From contig NZ_MUNW01000092.1 in the NCBI RefSeq assembly GCF_002002725.1, positions 1 to 54,553 of the forward strand: a stretch of DNA of 54,553 nucleotides. Direction: 5' to 3'. Both the position numbers and the translations under genes were made by a program. Shown piece by piece: positions 8,649 through 18,024 of the stretch. The notes beneath the pieces were generated by a model. That model made no database searches and was not told where the DNA came from. It was given only the letters and a program-made list of their open reading frames with translations. Source of the stretch: Sinorhizobium sp. A49 (lineage in GTDB: Bacteria > Pseudomonadota > Alphaproteobacteria > Rhizobiales > Rhizobiaceae). Every line of letters starts with the position of its first letter. Within the stretch, counting starts at the first letter, position 1.

Positions 8649-9659
8649 ATGGCTGAGATCCCGGTCATCTCCAATCGCATCCTGTCGGGCATGCCGGCCT
8701 TCATACGGCGTGAAATGGGGCAAAGGGCGCTGCTGCAGGCCAATCGTGCCATCGGCTTCGATCTCGAACTGACCGAAGGAGAGAACTGCTTCATCCCGCA
8801 CGCGGCGGTAATCGGCTTCGTCGAAGCGGCTGCACGCATCGCCGGCGAGGCCAACTTTGGAATTCTGATTACGCCGATGATGAACATCGCCAACTACGGC
8901 AGCTTCGGACACTACGTATTTAGCGCCGACACCTTGGGGCAGGCCATCGAGCGCAGCATCTCCGGGCTTCGTTATCACAGCACGGGTGATAGGATTTCAG
9001 TCGCAGTGGTTGGCGACGAGGTACGGTACAGCTATGTGTTCGCTTTGGCCGGCCATGCTGGATATGCCGGTATTGCCTGTGCCGCAGCAGGTGTCCTGCT
9101 CAGCCTCTTCAAGGCTTATCTGTCCGCTGACTGGCGACCGTTGCGCGTCGAACTTGACATCGACCGACCGCCCCAGACGGGCCTTTTTGAAGACGTCTTC
9201 CAGTGTTCCGTTCTCTTCAATGCGCCCGCGATAAGCATCGTCATGGATCGGCACCATCTTTCCGCTGCTCCAAGGCATGCGTCATGGCCAATTGTCACCA
9301 TCGAGGATGTGGCACGCGACCGGCGAGGCGGCGCTCCACGGGATCTGCTCAAGGTCATCATGGAACAGGTCCGCGTCCAAGTTTTCACCGGCAGCGTTTC
9401 GATCGATAGTGCAGCGCGATCGTTGGATACGAGTGTCCGGACGCTGCAACGCGAGCTGAATAGGGTTGGCACCGATTTTCGCGGGTTGGCGAGCGCGGCA
9501 AGGGTTCAGCGAGCCACAGAACTTCTGCGGCACACGAACGGCTCGATCACGCGCGTGTCGGCAGAGTTGGGATACTCGTCTCCAGCCAATTTCGCCAGAG
9601 CATTCCGAAAAGCAACCGGCAACGGGCCGCGGGAGTTTCGCTTGAATGAATCACGTTAA
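8649..9659 (+). CDS. AraC-family transcriptional regulator
   Basis: A 336-residue regulator. Residues about 20-205 resemble the arabinose-binding-like ligand domain of the OruR/ArgR group, with LLQANRAIGFDLEL and the NYGSFGHYVFSADTLGQAIE block. The two AraC helix-turn-helix motifs lie at about 245-330, with ITRVSAELGYSSPANFARAF followed by RKATGNGPREFR. The start MAEIPVISN at 8649 has GGAG 11 bases upstream; ATG 8622 is possible. Divergence from the DUF1254 gene suggests it controls that gene. Confidence 0.88.
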   Translation: MAEIPVISNRILSGMPAFIRREMGQRALLQANRAIGFDLELTEGENCFIPHAAVIGFVEAAARIAGEANFGILITPMMNIANYGSFGHYVFSADTLGQAIERSISGLRYHSTGDRISVAVVGDEVRYSYVFALAGHAGYAGIACAAAGVLLSLFKAYLSADWRPLRVELDIDRPPQTGLFEDVFQCSVLFNAPAISIVMDRHHLSAAPRHASWPIVTIEDVARDRRGGAPRDLLKVIMEQVRVQVFTGSVSIDSAARSLDTSVRTLQRELNRVGTDFRGLASAARVQRATELLRHTNGSITRVSAELGYSSPANFARAFRKATGNGPREFRLNESR

Positions 9660-9885
9660 AGGTCCGCCCGTTGACCATTCGGCAGCGCGAACGGCTACCA
9701 AGGTGAGAAGTTCTTGGTCAGTCTTGCTTCATCGGTACTTGGCCCATTCGTATTTGCCGTAACAGGTTCCGCTCCGCGGTCAGCAATTCAATCCAATGAG
9801 CGAGAATATGGCACCACGGAAGAACCAGAAGAAATTTGAGCAGCCCGATGGCACGAGCGCCAGCACGTGGATTCCAGCCGGTGAG

Positions 9886-10496
9886 GAAGATCCGGATCGG
9901 AACGGTCTATCCGGCGACCATTGGCGTGCTGCCGGCGTTCCTGGCGCGCATCTGCCGCAAGTATCCCGATATCGAGCTGCATGTATCCAGCGGCTCGACC
10001 AACGACATCATCCGCGGGCTTGAGAACGGCCAGATCAATCTCGGCTTCATCCGCCCGGTCGAAAACATCGGCTCACTCAGGTTCTTCTCAATCGCGCATG
10101 AGCGCTATCTTCTGGCGGTGGAGAAAAACAGGACATTGCTTGCCAGAAGCGAGATCGGCATCGAGGACCTGAAAGGTCAGAAGATCATCTCTTTCTCGCG
10201 CCAGAACCTGTCTTATATGGAACGCTACTTCGCGGAAAAGTTCGAGGAGCATGATCTGTCGAAGAGCATCGCCTATACGTGCGACGACACATTCTCGCTG
10301 GTGTCGTTGGTCTCGGCATCGGCTTTGCGCCGGAATGGACGCTGGATCTGCCCAACCGCAATTTCGAGCTCAGGAAGGTGCAAGGGGCGTCGACTTCAGG
10401 ATCGGGCTCGGGGTTGCTTGGTCCAAGGACGATCCGACGGCAGCCCGCGACGACATCATCGATATCGCCCGGTCGTTGGTCAGGGCGGGCAGGTGA
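9886..10496 (+). pseudogene. LysR-type regulator fragment, copy 2
   Basis: About 200 codons of a LysR substrate-binding domain, from KIRIGTVYPATIGVLPAFL through GLENGQINLGFIRPVENIG and EKFEEHDLSKSIAYTCDD to the final RAGR. The DNA-binding domain is absent: sequence upstream of 9886 is unrelated. Compared with copy 3, about ten bases are missing near 10313-10318 (after SLVSA), which throws the frame, and two extra bases occur near 10380. The protein would not function. The 3' end matches copies 1 and 3. Confidence 0.85.
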
Positions 10497-11417
10497 GGGG
10501 CAACGTGTCGAGAGGTCGCTTCTGGTGCGATCCTCGATCAAGCGGAGCGGCTTCCAGGCACCAGCGCGCGATCTACTCAACCGGTCACCGTTGTTCAGAA
10601 GTAGCTTGGAGTCTCGTGCAGCGTGTTGAGAACGTCGAGCGCCTCGTGAGCATTCTGACGATTGCGGCCAATCATTTTCCACGCGCCTACCTGGGCAGGC
10701 TTACCGCTGAGCGGAGTTGCGGTGGTTTTTTGCGGGTCACCGGCCGAAATCGGCAGCTGTACGCAAGACCTCATGCATTTTCGCCATAGCGCGACTGGCA
10801 CCAGTCGATGAAGCCATTGCACGAGCCTCGAATGGCAGGGAATTCGTCAGGTCTGGCTCCTCCGATCTCGGAGTTCTGTTTCACCTCTTTGACCCATTCC
10901 CAAGTTCCTATCCGGCAAAGCGCGCTTTTTCTAGAGCGCCATGAACGCCGAAAAAGGATGCGGCGTTCGAGTCGCACTCAACCAATCTCCCGCTGGGAAA
11001 TCCCGTAGTTTCCTGCCGAATAGCTCTATCGAACTTCGTGAATTCTGCTTGAGCAGTGATTAACTGCAATCAAAGAAGGTTTTGCCAACAATTTGCCAAT
11101 CTGTTGAACGTTGAGCGGCGATTGAGGCAGTATTGCCCTCGAAGCCCAACAGAGAGTTGGGCTCGTTTTTTTAAGTATAGAGGCCACGTTAGGGTCGTGC
11201 GTTTACATCTGCAGGTGGTCTCGGCGCGCAAAGGCTAGGGACCCAGGCGATGACGCCGTCCCGACACACCGGAGTCGACGCGCAACCTATATAGCGAAAA
11301 TGTCGGACGTGCCGCGCTGGCGGACTTTGGTCTTACCTCTCATCCGACTTCAGTCCGCTTTGACAACAATCCGCGTGTTGCGCACGTTGAGTACACTGTT
11401 GGGCTGGTGTCACGAAC
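10497..11417. other. 920-base region without a convincing gene
   Basis: Only short unconvincing reading frames occur. The notable content is a pair of hairpins followed by a T-run at 11124-11172, listed separately, which would end a plus-strand transcript. Confidence 0.5.
11143..11172 (+). terminator. Strong intrinsic terminator, no upstream gene (possible sRNA 3' end)
   Basis: AGCCCAAC, an AGAGA loop and GTTGGGCT form a perfect 8-bp stem followed by CG and seven T residues. Another small hairpin (GAGGCA, GTAT, TGCC) lies just upstream at 11124-11140. The nearest plus-strand gene upstream is the dead LysR fragment ending 650 bases away, so the terminator probably serves an unannotated small RNA starting somewhere in 11000-11100. 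Confidence 0.75.
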
Positions 11418-11720
11418 ATGTCGATCAAGAAATCACTGCGCCAATTTCTTTGTTTGCCGGTTCGACAAGCGCCAGCAAGCAGGACCCATGATCTGGAGTC
11501 CTTTCTCGACGTATGGCAAGCCTACAGCGTGGCAGTGATGGAACTGCACAGACTGTATGCGGAAAAACCTCCGCGGCAAGAAGCGATCCGCGAGTTTGAG
11601 ATCCTTTGCCACCTTATTGAAGAGCGGTTGATGTCAGCCCCCGACGTGAAGGAGCGAACTGGAAGCACGGATGGATCGCAGCAAGTGCCTGCTGGCTTGC
11701 ATTGGTCGGGGGAGCCTTGA
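11418..11720 (+). CDS. Small hypothetical protein
   Basis: A 100-residue frame. The middle part (DLESFLDVWQAYSVAVMELH and EFEILCHLIEERLM) is amphipathic and helical and looks protein-like; the ends look less so. No family is recognised and the ribosome-binding site is weak. It has no signal peptide. It may be an independent small gene ahead of the Gly-rich exported protein, 140 bases downstream. Confidence 0.45.
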   Translation: MSIKKSLRQFLCLPVRQAPASRTHDLESFLDVWQAYSVAVMELHRLYAEKPPRQEAIREFEILCHLIEERLMSAPDVKERTGSTDGSQQVPAGLHWSGEP

Positions 11721-11860
11721 AAGCTTCCTACCTTCATTGCCGTGGTTTATCGAGGCGGGTATTCGGGACGGGCATATTCGGGCATTGGTCAGGTGGCGGA
11801 GATCGCGCAATCACGACAACCTGTCGAAGGCCGGGTGAAATTCTGATCTGAGGAAATGCC

Positions 11861-12337
11861 ATGCCTACGCGTCGGAAGTTTCTTGCCGCAGCCTGTTCGA
11901 CGGTTGTTTGTCTGTCTACGCTTGCTTTTCCTTATAAGCTCGAGCCCGCTGGTTCGCTTCTTCAGCTTGTTCCCCAGGAGGCCTTCGCCAAGAGCGGGGA
12001 CAACAACGGCAACGGCGGTGGCAACGGCAACGGTGGGGGCAACGGTGGTGGAAACGGTGGAGGCAATAGCGGAGGAAATGGCGGAGGTAACGGAGGGGGC
12101 AGATCCGGAAATGAAAAATCGAGCGGGGGCAATGCTCGTGGCAGTTCGACGGGCGCCGGGAATGGAGGAGCTGCTCTCGGCCGCGGTACTGCCAGGATCG
12201 GTGTGCGTCATGCCGATGGCATGAGCGAGGAGATCAGTGACGGCCGCTACATCATGAAGGATGCACGTGGGCGCATGATCATCAATCGAAGGGCGACGCT
12301 GGCCGACATGAAACGAATTCAGTCTCTCACTCAGTGA
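11861..12337 (+). CDS. Exported glycine/asparagine-rich protein
   Basis: A 158-residue protein with a twin-arginine-type signal ([11 protein letters not shown]) and a probable cleavage site after EAFA (residue about 43). The mature part opens with a low-complexity run of G-G-N units (residues about 47-80) and ends in a compact domain ([19 protein letters not shown], then [20 protein letters not shown]). Function is unknown; the C-terminal block resembles one I associate with other rhizobial exported proteins. GAGGAA precedes the start. It converges on the response regulator gene and their 3' ends overlap by 11 bases. A second Gly-rich exported protein lies on the far side of that two-component system. 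Confidence 0.8.
   Translation: MPTRRKFLAAACSTVVCLSTLAFPYKLEPAGSLLQLVPQEAFAKSGDNNGNGGGNGNGGGNGGGNGGGNSGGNGGGNGGGRSGNEKSSGGNARGSSTGAGNGGAALGRGTARIGVRHADGMSEEISDGRYIMKDARGRMIINRRATLADMKRIQSLTQ
12008..12100 (+). repeat. Tandem GGN-GGN-AAC codon repeat
   Basis: In-frame imperfect 9-12 base units such as GGCAACGGTGG encode the G-G-N tract of the exported protein. The unit count could vary by slippage between strains. Confidence 0.75.
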
Positions 12338-12983
12338 TAGGACGCCAATCGGCCGCGTCGCGTAGTAGCATGGCGGCCTCAGTCCGGTTTGTGACGCCGA
12401 GTTTGGCCATGATCTGCGTCATATGGTGCTTTACTGTTTTTTCCTGAAGGTCGAGCTTCCGGGCGACGTGCTTGTTGCTCATGCCTGCGGCGACCAACTG
12501 CAGCACTTCGTTTTCACGCGGGGTCAGGCTAGCGACCAGGGCCGTCAGGTTTGTTGTCGCGCGTGCCCGGTTGGAAAGGAGTTTGGCCGAGAGTGCGGGA
12601 GTGACATAGCTTTCGCCAGCGGCGACGCTGCGAATGACTTCCGCCAGCGCTCGACCGCCGACCCCTTTAAGGACATATCCGAGCGCGCCTCGGTCAAGGG
12701 CCGCGGTGACATCGTCGCTGGTCTCGGAAACGGTCAGCATGATAATTCTCTGTGATGGCGACAATTCGAGGATCGGGAGGATTGCGTTCAAACCGCCCCC
12801 AGGCATCGAGATGTCCAGGAGCAAGACGTCGGGACGCAGGTTCTCGGCAATAAGCAGGGCTTCGTCCCTGGAACTCCCCTCGGCAACGATCTCGAAGCCA
12901 CCGATCTCCAGCAGACTTCTTGTCACGCCCTCTCGAAACAAGGGATGGTCATCGACCACGGCTACGCGTATCGCTGTCGTCAT
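12327..12983 (-). CDS. NarL/FixJ-type response regulator
   Basis: A 218-residue regulator. The receiver domain (residues 5-120) has the acidic pair VVDDHP, the phospho-acceptor Asp57 in [10 protein letters not shown] and Lys105 in YVLKG. A LuxR-type helix-turn-helix at about 150-205 includes [20 protein letters not shown] and KTVKHHM. The start ATG overlaps the stop of the histidine kinase gene by four bases (ATGA), so the pair is translationally coupled. The likely targets are the two flanking genes for Gly-rich exported proteins, although no operator was identified. Confidence 0.93.
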   Translation of the reverse strand: MTTAIRVAVVDDHPLFREGVTRSLLEIGGFEIVAEGSSRDEALLIAENLRPDVLLLDISMPGGGLNAILPILELSPSQRIIMLTVSETSDDVTAALDRGALGYVLKGVGGRALAEVIRSVAAGESYVTPALSAKLLSNRARATTNLTALVASLTPRENEVLQLVAAGMSNKHVARKLDLQEKTVKHHMTQIMAKLGVTNRTEAAMLLRDAADWRPITE

Positions 12984-14431
12984 GCCGCTTTTGTCTCCTC
13001 ACTGCTGATTGTCATGCGAACAACGGTGCCGGAGGCAGCAGCTTCGACCTCGAAGGTTCCGCCCAGACTCTCGATGCGTTCTCTCAATCCCTCAAGACCA
13101 AGGCCGGTGGGCTTTACGCGATCCGGGTCGAAGCCGGGCCCATTGTCCCCGACTTCGATCGTTACGTAGTCACCCGTCACCCATTGCGAGACACGTTGGC
13201 CGACGCCGCCGGCGTGGCGATAGGCGTTGTTGAGAGCTTCCTGCACGAAGCGGTAGATGCAGATCTTTGCCGATAAAGACGTATCAACTGGTGGTGCGGC
13301 AATCGACAGTTCCACCGTCGTCCCGGTTCGCTGTTGATGAGCGTGTACTACTCGCTTCAAGATCTCGGGCAGGGTCGCCGTCTCTATCTGCGGCAGGACG
13401 AGGCCGCTGCAGATCGTCCGGATCTCTCGCATCGCTTCATCGAGACTTTCCTTGATTTCGCCGATGACGCGTTCGCGTGCGACGCGTGCTGATTTCGGGT
13501 TGGTAAAAGCGCCGCTGTCGAGCCGCAAGGAAGCAAAAGCCAGCAACTGTGCCGGCCCGTCGTGCAGATCAGCCCCGATGCGGCGCAGATGGCTTTCGTT
13601 GAGCGCGGTTGTGCGTTGCGAGGCGCGCTGCAATCGCGCGCGTAGCCCCTCGTTCTGCGCAAGCAGCGTCGACAGCTCCGCGATCCGCTCCTTGAGTGCG
13701 TGGCGCTGGCTTTCGATCGTCCGGCTGCCTCGCAGCACGATCGCAGAGAGGACCACGAAAAACGCGAGGGTAAACGCTGCGACCGCCAGCCAGGTATGGA
13801 AGCGCGCTTGGTTCAGGCTGTGTTGAAAGTCGTAGGAGACTTCATGAAATTCCGAAACGGCGACAACCTCTCCCGACCACGGTTGCAGTACCGGATTGTA
13901 GATCTCAAGGACTGGCATGTCGGCAGGGCGTTTGTTTGGCTGCTCCCCTGATTGATCGAACAGCGCCACCATGCTGCCCGAAAACGCTGTTCGAAGCTCA
14001 TCGCTAAGTTCAAGCCTTTTGCCAACTTGAGCCACGTCGCTGGAATAGAGGATCGTTCCGTCTGCCCGCCACAGCCGGAAGGACAAAAGGCGGTCCCCCA
14101 GTGCTCCTTGGCCAAGCGTTTCGTCGAGTGCGCGCGCGACTGTACCGTCAAGCACCTGCGTCCGTTGCATATCGGGCAACAAAGGTGCGATCACACTGTC
14201 CACATAGAGAGCCGTCGTTGCCGCTGAGTTCCGCGTGACCGCCTCCTCGATTAGGCGTGAAACGAACGCACCGACCAGCACCATCGCAGAGATTGCAACG
14301 AGGCCACCTATCAGCAGGAACTGACTCGCCAGCGATCGGGCGTTCCAATTTTTGATGAGTTGGTTGGCGCGCAAGAGTTTTCCCGGGACTGACCGCTGGG
14401 TCGCCAGCGTCGCTGAGTACAACAAACCCAC
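12980..14431 (-). CDS. NarX/DegS-type sensor histidine kinase
   Basis: A 483-residue membrane kinase. A transmembrane helix at about 38-58, a periplasmic sensor region (60-210) and a second helix (213-235) precede a HisKA_3 domain with the phosphoacceptor His290 in [13 protein letters not shown]. The HATPase_c domain has NNAYRHAGG as N-box and GDNGPGFD and [10 protein letters not shown] as G-boxes. The start is a GTG at 14431 with a weak ribosome-binding site; no better ATG exists before the first membrane helix. It would phosphorylate the response regulator encoded next to it. The periplasmic ligand is unknown. Confidence 0.9.
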   Translation of the reverse strand: MGLLYSATLATQRSVPGKLLRANQLIKNWNARSLASQFLLIGGLVAISAMVLVGAFVSRLIEEAVTRNSAATTALYVDSVIAPLLPDMQRTQVLDGTVARALDETLGQGALGDRLLSFRLWRADGTILYSSDVAQVGKRLELSDELRTAFSGSMVALFDQSGEQPNKRPADMPVLEIYNPVLQPWSGEVVAVSEFHEVSYDFQHSLNQARFHTWLAVAAFTLAFFVVLSAIVLRGSRTIESQRHALKERIAELSTLLAQNEGLRARLQRASQRTTALNESHLRRIGADLHDGPAQLLAFASLRLDSGAFTNPKSARVARERVIGEIKESLDEAMREIRTICSGLVLPQIETATLPEILKRVVHAHQQRTGTTVELSIAAPPVDTSLSAKICIYRFVQEALNNAYRHAGGVGQRVSQWVTGDYVTIEVGDNGPGFDPDRVKPTGLGLEGLRERIESLGGTFEVEAAASGTVVRMTISSEETKAA

Positions 14432-14648
14432 GACAGCCTAACCGCTTGGGCAGGCCGGTCAATGCTTTGGATCGGCTCTCGATCCGTATCGGACCATTGG
14501 CCGTCTGCCCGACAGGACCAAGGTCCTATTGGCTGCAGCAATGGTCCGGGGGGAATAGCCGCTCACTTTTGGCGCAGGTAAGTTTCCCCCTCTGCAAGCC
14601 CGGTCTTAGGCAACTTCCGTGCCGCGGCGATTCTAGGAGTAGTTTCTT

Positions 14649-15314
14649 ATGGTTTTCAACAAGGCAATCGCTCGTGGCGTCGTGGCGCTGAGTTTGGTCG
14701 TAACTCTCCCGATAGGCGGGATGGTCGGCGTGGCGGGCACTGCCCTTGCCAAAGACGGCCATGGCAATTCCGGTGGAGGTGGTGGAAGCGGCAACGGAAA
14801 TGGCGGAAGCCACGGCGGAGGCTCAGGTTCCAGCCATGGGAAATCGGAAGCCGCGCGCGCAAACAAGGACTCCCGGTCCAACAAAGCCAGCGACAAGTCG
14901 ACGTTGAAGTCGTTCTTCACACGCGACAAATCACCCGAGACAACAAGAAAACCTGCCAAAGCGGACAAGCTGGCCAAGGCGGAACCGGTCGGTGCCGGCG
15001 TCGGCACTCCGGGGTTACGCTCGCTGAACCGCAATTATCACGCCTATATCAACTCGAACGATCCGCGGATGGCTGCGGTTTCTGCCTACGCGATGGCCTA
15101 CGCTGAGTTCGAAGCGGAGAACGGCGTCGACGCAATCCCAAGTGACCCGGCTCTCAGCGACGAGGCCTTGCGCGATGCGCTGGCCAGCTTCACGAAGGAT
15201 GGCATCGTTACCGATGAGGTGCTTGACGAAGCCAAGGATATTCTTGGAGTTGGACCCGAGGTTGGCAAGATAGACCAGATCCGCGACACGCTTCCTCCCC
15301 CGACCGTGGATTAG
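14649..15314 (+). CDS. Exported Gly/Ser-rich protein, second flank of the two-component system
   Basis: A 221-residue protein with a Sec signal peptide and likely cleavage after GTALA (residue about 34). The mature protein begins KDGHGNSGG, a glycine/serine/asparagine-rich tract to about residue 60, then a lysine/alanine-rich linker. A folded-looking C-terminal region follows (NRNYHAYINSNDPRMAAVSA, then YAMAYAEFEAENG). AGGAG lies before the start. Its mature N-terminus resembles that of the exported protein at 11861, but the C-terminal domains differ. It diverges from the histidine kinase gene. Function is unknown; a surface or matrix role is possible. Confidence 0.8.
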   Translation: MVFNKAIARGVVALSLVVTLPIGGMVGVAGTALAKDGHGNSGGGGGSGNGNGGSHGGGSGSSHGKSEAARANKDSRSNKASDKSTLKSFFTRDKSPETTRKPAKADKLAKAEPVGAGVGTPGLRSLNRNYHAYINSNDPRMAAVSAYAMAYAEFEAENGVDAIPSDPALSDEALRDALASFTKDGIVTDEVLDEAKDILGVGPEVGKIDQIRDTLPPPTVD

Positions 15315-15359
15315 CAAGCCGGTTGGCCAACCAGGTAGACCAAGCCGATATTCGTGAAG

Positions 15360-15387
15360 CCCCAGTTGTCGTGGTCGACAACTGGGG
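15360..15387. terminator. 12-bp perfect stem-loop after the Gly/Ser-rich protein gene
   Basis: CCCCAGTTGTCG and its exact reverse complement are separated by a TGGT loop, 45 bases past the stop codon. The T-tract after it is poor (TTCTGCG), so it may act as a terminator with help, or as a symmetric protein-binding site upstream of the DUF892 gene. Confidence 0.55.
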
Positions 15388-15518
15388 TTCTGCGTTCTCG
15401 CTGGCATAGCTCCGGTTTGCCGCCTGTCGCCCTGGCGCTCCGTATTTTCGACAGGTGAACTGGAACGATTTCGCCGTGTGACGCTTTCTCCCATTCATAC
15501 AATCAAGGGAGAACATTC

Positions 15519-16013
15519 ATGAAATCGCTGGCTGATATTTTCGAACACACGCTGCAGGACGTTTATTTTGCCGAGAACGCCATCACCAAGGCGCTTCCGA
15601 AGGTCGCCAGGGCCGCAAACAGTGCCGAACTGAAGAAGGCAGCCGAAGAGCACCTTTCGGAAACGAAGGAGCAGATCAAGAAGTTGGAGCAGGTCTTCAA
15701 GTCAATCGGCAAGAAGGCATCCGGCGAAAAATGCGATGCCATCGAAGGTCTGATTAAGGAGGCCGACGGCTTGATGAAAGAGGCTGAAGGGACGGCACTT
15801 GACGCCGGTCTTCTGGCTGCTTGCCAAGCTGTCGAACACTATGAAATCGCCCGCTATGGTTCGCTTCGTGAATGGGCCAAGGACCTCGGCCATGATGAGG
15901 CGCACAAACTTCTGAGCGAGATTCTCGACCAGGAGAAGGCGACCAACAACAAGCTCACCAACTTGGCCGTCACGTCGATTAACAAGACCTCGGCGCGCTC
16001 CAAAGCCGCATAG
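15519..16013 (+). CDS. YciE/YciF-type ferritin-like protein (DUF892)
   Basis: A 164-residue all-helical protein of the DUF892 family, whose members form a diiron four-helix bundle and are stress-induced. Family landmarks are the opening IFEHTLQDVYFAENAI with its iron-ligand Glu, KKAAEEHLSETKEQIKKLEQ, and AACQAVEHYEIARYGSL. The start MKSLADIF follows AAGGGAGAA. In alphaproteobacteria such genes often belong to the general stress response. Here GGAAC at 15462 is followed by GCTT rather than CGTT at the right distance, so EcfG control is only possible. The region around it (14.6-19.6 kb) has two good EcfG promoters. Confidence 0.88.
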   Translation: MKSLADIFEHTLQDVYFAENAITKALPKVARAANSAELKKAAEEHLSETKEQIKKLEQVFKSIGKKASGEKCDAIEGLIKEADGLMKEAEGTALDAGLLAACQAVEHYEIARYGSLREWAKDLGHDEAHKLLSEILDQEKATNNKLTNLAVTSINKTSARSKAA

Positions 16014-16335
16014 CAATACAAGGACGGCACTGTGCGGCCTTTTCCACTTATCATCTGCTCCTTGCTCAGGTCAGCGTTTTTAGAGCGCGGGCTTGCGCAG
16101 GAGCAGGCTTTTTGCGTTCAAGCGCTCGCCAACGGCCTCTGCCTCGACAGTCCGCCAGTGGTGGCTGTGTATCTTCCGAGATGCGCGACGACGCAACACA
16201 GGCGGTAGACACCACAAAGCTGGCAAGTGAACAGTCAAATGACTGCCGCAATCAGCGGGACCAGCCCTGCGATCCGGACACAACATGTGCGCGTGCTGCG
16301 ATCTCCGCGGGACCGCCCGTATTTCATGACGGGGT

Positions 16336-16725
16336 TCAGGCGAGGCGTCCGACATCTTTCAGAATTGCGTACAGTCCCGTCGCCGCCTCGTCTTCTCCGC
16401 CAGCATCGACCCAGATTGGTCCGATCGCAAGCTCGATTTCTTCGCGGTACTTCTGGCCCAATACGAGACTGACGGTGTGCAGCCCCACGGCCTCAGATGT
16501 CGACGGATTGACGGCAATGTGAAAGAAGCCATTCGCAATATCCTGCGGCATGTCGTAGATCCGCGTGATAAAGCCCTGAAAATCACTCGTATCGCCTCGT
16601 TGCTCGAGCGTTATAAGCAACGAAGGATGAAGGATCTCGATCGCGACGCTTTGTGGCACGAGCCAGCGGGTGCCAGGCTCAATGACCTCCTCGATGTCAC
16701 TTTGATCAACTGGTTCATCAAACAT
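16336..16725 (-). CDS. Hypothetical protein, 129 residues
   Basis: An acidic soluble protein without signal peptide or membrane segments. The sequence (GTRWLVPQSVAIEILHPS, VNPSTSEAVGLHTVSLVLG) is well folded in appearance and a good ribosome-binding site (GAGGGG nine bases before ATG) supports expression. I do not recognise the family. It faces the DUF892 gene and has no obvious operon partner. Confidence 0.6.
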   Translation of the reverse strand: MFDEPVDQSDIEEVIEPGTRWLVPQSVAIEILHPSLLITLEQRGDTSDFQGFITRIYDMPQDIANGFFHIAVNPSTSEAVGLHTVSLVLGQKYREEIELAIGPIWVDAGGEDEAATGLYAILKDVGRLA

Positions 16726-17096
16726 GTCTGTTTTCCCCTCACGGAAGGTATTGCAGCGTCCGGATGCGTCAAGTGATGGCGTCTTTGTTGTTCAGGTCGA
16801 CCGACATATAGAGCTGGAAGTGGAAGGGTGTTGCAGGCGGATTTGCCTGATCTAGCGATAGCTCGCGAGGTGGGTGATCGCGTTTAACCGACAAGCAGGA
16901 TCTCTTCCTTCCTCAGGATTTAGCGCGAGAAAAGGCGGAAGACAGGCGTTGACCGGAGCGACGGCTTACGCGGTCGACGAGATTTGCGTTCTCAGTCTTT
17001 GCGACCGGGAACGAAGCACCACAGATATCGGGAACCTTACCGTTCCTTCATCGTTCAGTTCTCAATGGTCACTTGAACTTTACTGAGGAGGCGGAC
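16726..17096. other. Intergenic region with an EcfG promoter
   Basis: No gene was found here. The stretch carries the EcfG-type promoter at 17031-17055 and the ribosome-binding site GAGGAGG of the next gene. Confidence 0.5.
17031..17055 (+). promoter_or_regulatory. EcfG (general stress sigma factor) promoter
   Basis: GGAAC at 17031-17035 and CGTT at 17052-17055 with a 16-base spacer match the alphaproteobacterial EcfG consensus exactly. The start codon of the exported protein is 42 bases downstream, leaving a normal leader. Confidence 0.75.
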
Positions 17097-17447
17097 ATGC
17101 GAAAGTCCCTTCACAACATTTTGGCCGCAGGCCTGGTAGCAGTCGGCGCCCTTTCTGCCATTTCATCGACGTCATCGGCGCAATCATTGGATCTCTATAT
17201 CGGTCCGGATGGGCGCCCCGACATGCAGTTCCGCGATCGAGACGGAGACCGCCGATACTACGATGAGGAGTATGAGCGGCCGGGTTGTAGCGAACGGCAG
17301 GCGCTTCGTCGCGCATCGCGACTTGGGGTACGAGACCCGGAAATCCAGGCGGTAACGCGCCGACAAATCGTTGTTGACGGTGAGCGACGTGGGCGGTTCG
17401 TGACCGTGGCATTTGCCAATCGGCCTGGTTGCCCGCGCCTCGGCTGA
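17097..17447 (+). CDS. Small exported protein under an EcfG promoter
   Basis: A 116-residue protein with a Sec signal peptide (MRKSLHNILAAGLVAVGALS) cleaved near SSAQS. The mature part is charged and includes IGPDGRPDMQFRDRDGDRR and a two-cysteine domain (PGCSERQALRRASRLGVRDP to RPGCPRLG) that could form a disulfide. The latter block recurs, as far as I recall, in small periplasmic proteins of Rhizobiales of unknown function. GAGGAGG precedes the ATG. Stress induction is inferred from the promoter match at 17031. Confidence 0.8.
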   Translation: MRKSLHNILAAGLVAVGALSAISSTSSAQSLDLYIGPDGRPDMQFRDRDGDRRYYDEEYERPGCSERQALRRASRLGVRDPEIQAVTRRQIVVDGERRGRFVTVAFANRPGCPRLG

Positions 17448-17753
17448 GCGCAACGCCGAACTCGGATGCTGTACTGACTTCTGAGGCAGAGTCTGCGCGC
17501 CATTTCACGACTGGACCGATGAGACTTGAGCCGCGAATGGGCGCTTTGAAGGAGCCGAGCTATTGGTTGCTTCAACCTACATCGCCGCCATCATCGCTCC
17601 GATCACGAGGATGTTCCTGCAGGACAAGCTATGTCGCTGCCAGGCTTCATCTCATGCGCGTGTTGGAGCGACAACCATTCTCATCTCCGAGTGAAACAAG
17701 CTCTGCATGGCGGCCGCCTTTCATTCGGTTGGCAGCAATCGCAAGCGAGAACA

Positions 17754-18020
17754 CTATTGCAACAGCCGCGCCTCGATCGCTTGTCCAACGATCGTCAGTT
17801 GCAGCAACGGCTCGCCACGCACGAAGCTCTCTTCGACGAGATCCAGCTGCTCCAGTCGCCCGACGACTTTTTCTGACAGGCGTTTGTCACCAACCAGCCA
17901 ACCGGTACCCAATTTTCTCTGCCGCCGGAAAAAGGCGATTGCTCTCAGCGCGTCCTGCTGACCGCGTGTCAGCCTTTTTGCGGTGTCGACTGCGTTGGGA
18001 TGTTTTGTGGTAGGGAGCAT
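17754..18020 (-). CDS. Small hypothetical protein, fourth gene of stress operon
   Basis: An 88-residue protein. The start MLPTTKHPNAVD is chosen for the AAAGGA site upstream. The sequence GQQDALRAIAFFRRQRKLG and RLEQLDLVEESFVRGE suggests a helical, winged-helix-like fold, but no family is recognised. It starts four bases after the stop of the preceding gene and is the last member of a four-gene run of very small proteins. Confidence 0.6.
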   Translation of the reverse strand: MLPTTKHPNAVDTAKRLTRGQQDALRAIAFFRRQRKLGTGWLVGDKRLSEKVVGRLEQLDLVEESFVRGEPLLQLTIVGQAIEARLLQ

Positions 18021-18024
18021 GTCG

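Noticed and set aside
10595-10977. Short minus-strand frames in 10.6-11.0 kb
   Set aside because: Two 70-residue frames overlap each other, lack ribosome-binding sites and show no recognisable motif.
15462-15486. EcfG promoter for the DUF892 gene
   Set aside because: GGAAC is present but the -10 element reads GCTT instead of CGTT at 16 bases, below the standard of the two promoters reported.
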